From DATLYH01 sp035575035 (GTDB taxonomy: Bacteria; Planctomycetota; Planctomycetia; Gemmatales; Gemmataceae), in contig DATLYH010000213.1 in the NCBI GenBank assembly GCA_035575035.1, positions 1 to 36,364 on the forward strand: 36,364 nucleotides of DNA, in the 5' to 3' direction. Position numbers and translations under genes: made by a program. Each line of letters starts with the position of its first letter. The stretch's first letter is position 1. Shown here piece by piece: positions 16,166 through 22,257 of the stretch. The notes under the pieces were generated by a model, which worked only from the letters and a program-made list of their open reading frames with translations, was not told where the DNA came from and did not search any database.

Positions 16166-16613
16166 ACTTCGCGCCGTCTTCGACACGAACACGGCCGTCA
16201 GCGCGCTGTTGTTCGAGCAATCGGTGCCAGGCAAGGCGTTCTTCGCCGCGCTGGATTGCGGGAAGATTCTCTTGTCGCAGGCCACCTTCGCGGAGTTGCA
16301 CGAGGTACTGGCAAGGGAGAAGTTCGATCGCTACCTGACCCGCGAGGAACGCGAGGAGTTCCTGACCATGCTCCTGCGCGAGGCAACGGTGGTCGAGATG
16401 ACCGAGGAGATTCGCGCATGCCGCGATCCGAAGGATGATAAGTTCCTGGAACTGGCGGTCAGCGGTCGGGCTACCTGTCTGGTCACCGGGGACCAGGACC
16501 TGCTGGCCCTGCACCCGTTCCGCGGTATCCCGATCCTGACACCCACACAGTTTCTGGCATGGTTGCGGCAAGAGAGTGATGGCGGGCCCCACCAGGAAGT
16601 GCGGCCCCCTTAA
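16155..16613 (+). CDS. PIN-domain ribonuclease toxin (COG1569-like)
   Basis: A 152-aa protein overlapping the antitoxin gene by 11 nt. PIN motifs are in order: the first Asp in AVFDTNTAVSALL (about residues 7-19), the conserved Glu in ATFAELHEVL, a DPKDDKFLELAVSG block with acidic residues near the middle, and LVTGDQDLLAL, which gives the C-terminal Asp pair. These acidic residues bind Mg2+/Mn2+ for RNA cleavage. DPKDDKFLELA is typical of the 'putative toxin-antitoxin toxin component, PIN family'. All expected catalytic residues are present, so the toxin looks intact. The gene ends 20 nt before the iscS start. RNA target unknown. Confidence 0.88.
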   Translation: MSLELRAVFDTNTAVSALLFEQSVPGKAFFAALDCGKILLSQATFAELHEVLAREKFDRYLTREEREEFLTMLLREATVVEMTEEIRACRDPKDDKFLELAVSGRATCLVTGDQDLLALHPFRGIPILTPTQFLAWLRQESDGGPHQEVRPP

Positions 16614-16632
16614 TCCTGCACTAACGAATACC

Positions 16633-17826
16633 ATGTTTCAGTTCCCGATCTACCTGGACAACCACGCCACCACGCGCACCGACCCGCGCGTGCTGGAGGC
16701 GATGCTGCCATACTTCACCGAGCACTACGGCAACGCTGCCAGCCGGCACCACGCCTTCGGCTGGAAGGCCGAGGAAGCGGTCGAGACGGCGCGGGAGCAG
16801 GTGGCCGGCCTGATCGGGGCGACGGCCCGCGAGATCGTCTTCACCAGCGGCGCCACCGAGAGCGATAACCTCGCCCTCAAAGGGGTGGCCGCCATGTACC
16901 GCAGCAAAGGGGACCACCTCGTCACCGTGGCCACCGAGCACAAGGCGGTCCTCGACACCTGCAAGCGCCTGGAGCGCGACGGCTTCCGTGTGACCTACCT
17001 GCCGGTGGACCGCGATGGCCTGGTGGCGCCCGAGCAGGTGGCCGAGGCGATCACCGACCGGACCATCCTGGTCAGCGTGATGGCGGCCAACAACGAAATC
17101 GGCGTCCTGCAGCCAATCGCCGCCATCGGCCGGATTTGCAAGGAACGCGGTGTCCTCTTCCACAGCGACGCGGTGCAGGCTGTCGGTAAAGTGCCGATCG
17201 ACGTGGAGGAAATGGGCCTTGACCTGCTCAGCCTGTCGGCCCACAAGATGTACGGGCCCAAGGGGGTCGGCGCCCTCTATGTCCGCCGGGCGGGGCCGCG
17301 CGTCCGGCTGGAGCCGATCCTCGACGGCGGCGGCCACGAGCGCGGCATGCGCAGCGGGACGTTGCCCGTGCCTCTGATCGTCGGCCTCGGCAAGGCGTGC
17401 GAGCTATGCCGGGACGAGATGGCGGCTGAGGCGGAACGGCTAACCGGCTTGCGCGAGCGGCTGCGAAATGGTATCATGAAACAGCTCGATGAGGTGACCC
17501 TCAACGGCCACCCGACGCAACGGCTGCCGGGCAACTTGAACCTGAGCTTCGCTTATGTCGAGGGCGAGGCATTGATGATGGGCATGCGGGACGTAGCGGT
17601 ATCGTCCGGCTCGGCCTGTACCTCGGCGAGCATCGAGCCAAGCTATGTCCTGCGGGCCCTGGGACTCAGCGACGACCTGGCCCGAAGCAGCATCCGCTTC
17701 GGTCTGGGCCGGTTCAATACCGCGGAGGAAATCGATTACGTGGTTCGCGAAGTGGTCCGCGTGGTGAAGCATTTGCGGGAGATGAGCCCCCTGTATGAAA
17801 TGGCCAAACAGGGGATCGCTCCCTGA
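16633..17826 (+). CDS. iscS: Cysteine desulfurase (IscS/NifS group)
   Basis: A 397-aa PLP enzyme that takes sulfur from cysteine for Fe-S clusters, thiamine and tRNA modification. I start at ATG 16633 (MFQFPIYLDNHATTRTD) because the family begins there; a longer frame from 16576 adds unrelated residues overlapping the toxin gene. Key residues: TEHKA with His103 over the PLP ring, AANNEIGVLQ, HSDAVQAVGK, the PLP-binding Lys205 in SAHKMYGPKG, and catalytic Cys329 in SSGSACTSAS. No Shine-Dalgarno precedes 16633, unlike the severed copy at 15822. The SGSACTS loop is the long, IscS-like (class I) form. An erpA-like carrier gene follows after heptamer repeats. Confidence 0.96.
   Translation: MFQFPIYLDNHATTRTDPRVLEAMLPYFTEHYGNAASRHHAFGWKAEEAVETAREQVAGLIGATAREIVFTSGATESDNLALKGVAAMYRSKGDHLVTVATEHKAVLDTCKRLERDGFRVTYLPVDRDGLVAPEQVAEAITDRTILVSVMAANNEIGVLQPIAAIGRICKERGVLFHSDAVQAVGKVPIDVEEMGLDLLSLSAHKMYGPKGVGALYVRRAGPRVRLEPILDGGGHERGMRSGTLPVPLIVGLGKACELCRDEMAAEAERLTGLRERLRNGIMKQLDEVTLNGHPTQRLPGNLNLSFAYVEGEALMMGMRDVAVSSGSACTSASIEPSYVLRALGLSDDLARSSIRFGLGRFNTAEEIDYVVREVVRVVKHLREMSPLYEMAKQGIAP
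16643..16685 (+). repeat. 43-bp direct repeat, right copy (iscS codons 4-18)
   Basis: Identical to 15832-15874. Upstream bases differ (ATGTTTCAG against ATGCTCCCAC), so the two starts are not simple duplicates of each other. Confidence 0.9.
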
Positions 17827-17848
17827 GTGTTGCGGTGAGAGTCGGTAT

Positions 17849-17947
17849 TCGTCATTTGTCATTCGTCATTTGTCATTCGTCCTTGCCCCTCTCGGTTGTT
17901 TGCCGGGTCGATGACCCAATGACCAATGACCAATGACCAATGACAAA
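17849..17947. repeat. Heptamer array, GTCATTT/GTCATTC type, with inverted arm
   Basis: The left arm (17849-17880) alternates GTCATTT and GTCATTC. The right arm (17911-17947) repeats CAATGAC four times. They flank a 30-nt loop between iscS and the erpA-like gene and could form a hairpin of 30 bp or more. Confidence 0.88.
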
Positions 17948-17975
17948 TCCCTCTTTTGAACAGAAAGGAAGACCG

Positions 17976-18386
17976 ATGGCGATTTCGTTGACGGACAAGG
18001 GTACCACCGAGGTGCAGGAAAGGCCGGCGCCGGTCATGGTGACCGACAAGGCGGTCAGGGAGGTCAAGCGGATCGTGGAGCAGATCCAGGAGGAGGCCCG
18101 GGCCCAGAACCAGCCAGTCCCCGAGAAGCTCTACCTGCGCATGCGGGTGGTGGGGGGCGGCTGCAGCGGCTTCCAGCACAAGCTCGATTTGGATAAGGAG
18201 GTCAACCCGAAGCTGGACGAGGTCATGCAGGTGAACGGGCTGGACGTGGTGATCGACAAGCGCAGCCTGATGTACCTGCACGGGGCGACGGTCGATTTCC
18301 ACGATGACCTGAACCGCCGCGGCTTCAGCATCACCAATCCGCAGGCCAAGAGCACCTGCGGCTGCGGCAGCTCGTTCTCGATGTGA
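17976..18386 (+). CDS. erpA: Iron-sulfur cluster insertion protein, A-type (ErpA/IscA-like)
   Basis: A 136-aa A-type carrier that passes Fe-S clusters to client proteins. ATG 17976 (MAISLTDKGTTEV) follows AAAGGAAG by 4 nt; an upstream start at 17940 would be encoded by the heptamer repeat and is rejected. The three conserved cysteines are Cys63 (VVGGGCSGFQ), Cys128 and Cys130 (STCGCGSSF). VDFHDDLNRRGFSITNP is the typical segment before the CGCG motif. The 20-30 residues before VMVTDKAVREV are longer than in E. coli ErpA. Its position after iscS supports a role in the same pathway; a scaffold gene (iscU/sufU) is not seen here. Confidence 0.92.
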   Translation: MAISLTDKGTTEVQERPAPVMVTDKAVREVKRIVEQIQEEARAQNQPVPEKLYLRMRVVGGGCSGFQHKLDLDKEVNPKLDEVMQVNGLDVVIDKRSLMYLHGATVDFHDDLNRRGFSITNPQAKSTCGCGSSFSM

Positions 18387-18396
18387 GGTTGAAGCG

Positions 18397-18430
18397 ATCG
18401 GCGCGGGGCAGACGGTTGTCCCGCGCCGAT
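18397..18430. terminator. Bidirectional hairpin between erpA and the Uma2 gene
   Basis: ATCGGCGCGGG (18397-18407) pairs perfectly with CCCGCGCCGAT (18420-18430) over a 12-nt loop, exactly between two convergent genes. No long T-run, but position and stem strength favour a terminator. Confidence 0.6.
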
Positions 18431-18440
18431 TGCGCGCCGT

Positions 18441-18998
18441 TCACCCGAACAGGGCGGACAGCGGGAGCCGAAAGGCCGGTAGCACGTTGCCGCCATCAAG
18501 TTCGTCGTTGCCCTTCCGCACCCGGATCTGGGTCAGCGACTCGTACACGTGAACGATGCGCCGCCGGGGATAAACGACCCAGACCAACTGAACACCCGCC
18601 TGGAAGTATTCCTCGATCCTTGCCAACAGGTCTTCGGCCAGATCGGTTGAGCTAATCACTTCGACGGCCAGGTCGGGGACCACGTCCCAGGCATGGTCCT
18701 CTTCCGGGATCGGCTGCCCCTTGGGCCAGCGCTGGTAGGAGACGAATGCCACATCCGGCCGCCGATTGCGCTGCTGCGGTAGGGGGAGACGGAAAAGCCC
18801 CTCGCTGAACGCCTCCCCCAGGTCTTGCTTCCAGGCGAAGTCATTCAACCTGCTGACCAAGCGGGACGCGATCGCGGTGGCATAAAAACTCATGGGCGGC
18901 AGCTCTACTCGCTGGCCATCGATGACCTCATAGTGCTCCTCAGCCCTGTCCGAAGGGGGGGGAGCAACGGCGGTAGTCCCGGTAAGGATTGATGCCAT
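18441..18998 (-). CDS. Uma2 family (DUF820) putative restriction-like endonuclease
   Basis: A 185-aa protein from ATG 18998 (MASILTGTTAV), with AGAGG 6 nt upstream; ATG 19013, overlapping the thiSG stop, is an alternative. Uma2 proteins have a PD-(D/E)xK nuclease fold of unknown biological role and are abundant in planctomycetes and cyanobacteria. The hallmarks are present: EEHYEVIDGQRVELPPMS, RRPDVAFVSYQRW, VPDLAVEVISSTD (acidic pair), IEEYFQAGVQLVWVVYP and RRRIVHVYES. It lies directly downstream of thiSG on the same strand with overlap or near-overlap, which is probably fortuitous rather than functional. Confidence 0.9.
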   Translation of the reverse strand: MASILTGTTAVAPPPSDRAEEHYEVIDGQRVELPPMSFYATAIASRLVSRLNDFAWKQDLGEAFSEGLFRLPLPQQRNRRPDVAFVSYQRWPKGQPIPEEDHAWDVVPDLAVEVISSTDLAEDLLARIEEYFQAGVQLVWVVYPRRRIVHVYESLTQIRVRKGNDELDGGNVLPAFRLPLSALFG

Positions 18999-19012
18999 GG
19001 CCAACCTCTTCA

Positions 19013-20110
19013 TCACGAATGGGCCGGTGCGATTCGTCCCTCCATCGGGCTGGAGGCCTGGGCGTACAACTTACGCGGAATCCGTCCCGCCAGGTAGGCC
19101 AGCCGGCCCGCCTCGCAGGCGTAGCGCATCGCCCAGGCCATCCGCAGCGGGTCCTTGGCATGGGCAATCCCGGTGTTCAGCAGCACGCCGTCGCAGCCCA
19201 ACTCCATCGCCACCGTTACGTCGCTGGCCGTTCCCACGCCAGCATCGACGATTACCGGATAGTCGGGGTCGCCATCCTTGAGATATTCCAGGATGATGCG
19301 GATGTTGTTGGGGTTGAGGATCCCCTGGCCGCTGCCGATCGGACTGCCGGCCGGCATGACACTGGTGGCGCCGGCCTGCTTTAGCCGCCGCGCCAGGATC
19401 GGATCGTCGGTGGTGTACACAAGCACCTGGAAGCCCTCTTTGACCAGCTGCTCCGTCGCCTTGAGCGTGTCGATGGGGTCGGGCAAAAGCGTCTTCGGGT
19501 CGCCGAGGCACTCCAGCTTGACCCAGCCGGCGCCGGGATTGCCGAGGTTGCTGAGCAGCTCGCGGGCCAGCCGGGCGTGGCGGATGGCATCCTCGGCACT
19601 GAAGCAGCCGGCCGTGTTCGGCAAGATGGTGTAGCGCTTCAGGTCGAGATAGTCGAGGAGGTTGCGGCCCTGCTTATCGAACAGGCGCTCGCGGCGGACG
19701 GCCACCGTGGTCACCTCGCAGCCGCTGGCCTCCAGACAATCGCGCATCAACTCGTAGCTGGCGTACTTGCCGGTGCCGGTGATCAGCCGGCTGCGGAAGG
19801 AGAACGAGCCGATGACCAGCGGCTTATCCAATTGCGGATGGCGGATGGCGGATGGCGGATTGTCCTTAGAATCCGTAATTCGCAATCCGCAATCCACAAT
19901 CTCCTCGGAGCCGCCGCCGACCAGGGTGACGATCTCGACCCGGTCGCCGTCGGCCAAAAAGTGCTCGGCGTGGCGCGGGGCGGGGACGACCTCGCGGTTG
20001 ACCTCGACAGCTACCCGGCGTCGGTCGCGGCCGAGCCGTTGCAGCAGCTCGGCGACCGTGAGCGGTCCAGGAAAGGTCTGACGTTCGCCGTTGATGGTTA
20101 ACTGAAGCAT
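19013..20110 (-). CDS. thiSG: ThiS-ThiG fusion: sulfur carrier and thiazole synthase
   Basis: A 365-aa fusion. Residues 1-67 are ThiS (MLQLTINGERQTF to VEIVTLVGGG), the ubiquitin-like carrier whose C-terminal Gly-Gly is normally free and thiocarboxylated. From about residue 94 comes ThiG (LDKPLVIGSFSFRSRLITGT), which builds the thiazole phosphate of thiamine from deoxyxylulose phosphate, a glycine/tyrosine-derived imine and ThiS sulfur; Lys198 in WVKLECLGD is the Schiff-base residue. GVGTASDVTVAMELGCDGVL is the phosphate site. Residues about 71-92 linking the parts are encoded by a GCGGATT/AATCCGC heptamer array. TTG at residue 94 could be a separate ThiG start. With Gly-Gly internal, the fusion needs cleavage or an alternative start to work classically. 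No Shine-Dalgarno precedes ATG 20110. Confidence 0.92.
   Translation of the reverse strand: MLQLTINGERQTFPGPLTVAELLQRLGRDRRRVAVEVNREVVPAPRHAEHFLADGDRVEIVTLVGGGSEEIVDCGLRITDSKDNPPSAIRHPQLDKPLVIGSFSFRSRLITGTGKYASYELMRDCLEASGCEVTTVAVRRERLFDKQGRNLLDYLDLKRYTILPNTAGCFSAEDAIRHARLARELLSNLGNPGAGWVKLECLGDPKTLLPDPIDTLKATEQLVKEGFQVLVYTTDDPILARRLKQAGATSVMPAGSPIGSGQGILNPNNIRIILEYLKDGDPDYPVIVDAGVGTASDVTVAMELGCDGVLLNTGIAHAKDPLRMAWAMRYACEAGRLAYLAGRIPRKLYAQASSPMEGRIAPAHS
19832..19900. repeat. Heptamer array, GCGGATG type, inside thiSG
   Basis: Left arm (19834-19861) has TGCGGAT-GGCGGAT-GGCGGAT-GGCGGAT. Right arm (19870-19900) reads AATCCGTAATTCGCAATCCG and on. It is in frame with no stop and forms the linker between the ThiS and ThiG domains. 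Confidence 0.85.
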
Positions 20111-20115
20111 GGGAG

Positions 20116-20275
20116 TTGCCGGTTGTCAGTTGTCAGTTGTCAGTAGCCGATAGATCTCCCTCATTGTACAGTGGACAGAGAGTAGTGGGCAGTTTCCCTC
20201 TCCTGCTCTGACCGCCCGCCGGCTGTTACGGGCCGCTGATAACTGACAACCGACAACTAACAACTGACAACGGAC
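20116..20275. repeat. Heptamer array, GTCAGTT type, between divergent thiSG and nagB
   Basis: Left arm (20119-20144) GGTTGTCAGTTGTCAGTTGT and on; right arm (20237-20273) CTGATAACTGACAACCGACA and on. About 90 nt lie between. Each arm abuts a start codon: ATG 20110 on the minus strand and ATG 20276 on the plus strand. Any promoters for both genes must lie within this element or its loop. Confidence 0.85.
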
Positions 20276-22138
20276 ATGTCTTCGCGCTACGTTCCGAACA
20301 CTAAGACGCCGACTCTGGTTTTCCCTACCAGCGCCCAGGCCTCGCGGCACGTGGCGCTGATGATCGAGAGCCTAATCCGCCAGAACAACTCCGCCGGGCG
20401 GCCCACGGTGCTCGGCCTGCCCACCGGCTCGACCCCGGTCGGGCTGTACCGGGAACTGATCCGCCTGCACAAGGAGGCCGGCCTCGACTTCTCCCGGGTC
20501 ATCACCTTCAATCTGGACGAGTACTACCCGATGGACCCGGACGACCCGCAAAGTTACAACCGTTGGATGAAGGAGACGTTCTTCAACCATGTCAACATTC
20601 GGCCGGAGAACATCCACATTCCCGACGGCACCATTCGGGTCGAGGAGGCCGAGGAGTACTGCGCCCGCTACGAGCAGCTGATCCGGCGGGCCGGCGGCAT
20701 CGACCTGCAAATCCTGGGCATCGGCCGGACCGGGCACATCGGCTTTAACGAGCCGGGCTCGACGCGCCACAGTCGGACCCGCCTGGTCACCCTCGACCCG
20801 GTCACCCGGGCCGACGCAGCGGCCAACTTCTACGGTGAGGAGAACGTGCCGCACCAGGCGATCACGATGGGGGTCGGCACCATCCTGGAGGCCCGCAAGA
20901 TCGTTATCATGGCCTTCGGCGAGCACAAAGCGCCGATCGTCAAACGGGCGGTCGAGGGGGAGGTGACCGATGCCATTGCGGCCAGTTTCCTGCAGCAGCA
21001 TCCCGATGCGACCTTCATCCTGGATGAGGCGGCGGCCCGCGACCTGACCGCTATCCGCTGCCCCTGGATGGTCGGCCCGGTGGAGTGGACACCTGCCCTG
21101 GTCCGCCGAGCCGTCATTTGGCTGAGCCGCAAGGTGGGCAAGGCGCTGCTGAAGCTCTCCGACGATGACTTCCGCGAGCATGCCCTGTACGAGTTGCTCC
21201 GCGAGCACGGCCCGGCCGAGGCGCTGGGCCGGCGGGTCTTCGCCGACATGATGGCCACCATTTGCAGCCAGCCCGCCGGGCCGGAGCCGGTCACCGTGTT
21301 GGTCTTCAGCCCCCACCCGGACGACGATGTCATCAGCATGGGAGGCACGCTGATCCGACTGGTGCAGCAGGGGCACAAGGTCCACATTGCCTACATGACC
21401 AGCGGCAACATCGCCGTCTTTGACCACGACGCCTGGCGCTTCGTTGATTTCGTTAGCGAGTTCAACCGCCTCTTCGAGATCGACAACGAAGCAACCGAGC
21501 GCCTCAAAGCCCGAGTGCAGAACTTCCTCACATCGAAGCGGCCGGGGCAGCCCGACTCGGAGGACGTGCTCAAGATCAAGGGGCTGGTGCGGCAAACCGA
21601 GGCGCGGGCGGCGGCCTTGGCCTGCGGCATCCCACCGGAGCAGCTGGAGTTCATGGACCTCCGCTTTTACCGCACCGGCACAATCGCCAAGGCCCCAATC
21701 CATCCCCAGGACATCGTGGACATTCGCAATCTCCTCCAGCGCTTGCAGCCGGCCCAGATTTACGTGGCCGGCGAGATGTCCGATCCGCACGGCACCCACC
21801 GCACCTGCGCCGAGGCGATCTTCCAGGCGGTGCGCGAGGTGCGGGCCCAGGGGCAGGACTTCGAGGTCTGGCTCTATCGCGGCGCCTGGGAGGAATGGGA
21901 GCCGCACGAGTTGGAGCGAGTCGTGCCGCTGAGCCCCAACGACCTGGAGCGGAAGAAACTGGCGATCTTCCGGCACCAGTCACAGAAGGACCGGGCAATG
22001 TTCCCCGGTGGCTACGACCGGCGCGAATTCTGGCAGCGTGCCGAAGACCGCAACCGCGACACCGCCAAGCTGTACGACCAACTCGGCCTCCCCGAGTACT
22101 ACGCCCTGGAAGGCTTCGTGCAGTGGCGCGGGAATTGA
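20276..22138 (+). CDS. nagB: Glucosamine-6-phosphate deaminase fused to an LmbE/PIG-L deacetylase
   Basis: A 620-aa two-domain protein. Residues 1-270 are NagB, turning glucosamine 6-phosphate into fructose 6-phosphate and ammonia: LGLPTGSTPVGLYREL binds the phosphate, Asp81 in FNLDEYYPM is the base, and GIGRTGHIGFNEPGS carries His154. The Asp usual before that Gly-His is Thr here. Residues about 335-600 are an LmbE-like zinc deacetylase: FSPHPDDDVISMGGT (His347, Asp-Asp) and DPHGTHRTCAEAI (His508 as a ligand). A helical linker (about 285-325, KALLKLSDDDFREHALYELL) joins them. Fusions of this type occur in Bacteroidetes and planctomycetes, and suggest coupled deacetylation and deamination of amino sugars. 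No Shine-Dalgarno is seen. Confidence 0.92.
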   Translation: MSSRYVPNTKTPTLVFPTSAQASRHVALMIESLIRQNNSAGRPTVLGLPTGSTPVGLYRELIRLHKEAGLDFSRVITFNLDEYYPMDPDDPQSYNRWMKETFFNHVNIRPENIHIPDGTIRVEEAEEYCARYEQLIRRAGGIDLQILGIGRTGHIGFNEPGSTRHSRTRLVTLDPVTRADAAANFYGEENVPHQAITMGVGTILEARKIVIMAFGEHKAPIVKRAVEGEVTDAIAASFLQQHPDATFILDEAAARDLTAIRCPWMVGPVEWTPALVRRAVIWLSRKVGKALLKLSDDDFREHALYELLREHGPAEALGRRVFADMMATICSQPAGPEPVTVLVFSPHPDDDVISMGGTLIRLVQQGHKVHIAYMTSGNIAVFDHDAWRFVDFVSEFNRLFEIDNEATERLKARVQNFLTSKRPGQPDSEDVLKIKGLVRQTEARAAALACGIPPEQLEFMDLRFYRTGTIAKAPIHPQDIVDIRNLLQRLQPAQIYVAGEMSDPHGTHRTCAEAIFQAVREVRAQGQDFEVWLYRGAWEEWEPHELERVVPLSPNDLERKKLAIFRHQSQKDRAMFPGGYDRREFWQRAEDRNRDTAKLYDQLGLPEYYALEGFVQWRGN

Positions 22139-22166
22139 TAGCGCCTCCGGGGGCGCGGCGCCTACC

Positions 22167-22257
22167 AGCCCGGAGCGCCAGCAACGGGTGACTTCGGAGC
22201 CCGGAGCGTTAGCGACGGGTGACTTCGGAGCCCAGAGCGCCAGCGACGGGGTAAAAC
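22167..22257. repeat. Three direct 31-nt AGCCCGGAGCGYYAGCRACGGG-type units
   Basis: Units begin at 22167, 22198 and 22229 (AGCCCGGAGCGCCAGCAACG; AGCCCGGAGCGTTAGCGACG; AGCCCAGAGCGCCAGCGACG). The first two end GGTGACTTCGG. They fill the gap between two convergent stop codons. Same family as 5276-5369 and 7766-7816. Confidence 0.88.

Noticed and set aside
15832..16685. Module at iscS as an ordinary insertion sequence
   Set aside because: No transposase, no terminal inverted repeats, and the 43-nt duplication is far longer than typical target duplications.
17849..17947. Heptamer arrays as possible CRISPR or origin iterons
   Set aside because: Seven-nt period and inverted arms fit neither; no replication gene or DnaA boxes are nearby.
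22167..22257. Regularly spaced direct repeats that could look like a CRISPR array
   Set aside because: The 31-nt units adjoin each other with no unique spacers, are imperfect, and have relatives scattered elsewhere; no cas genes are present.
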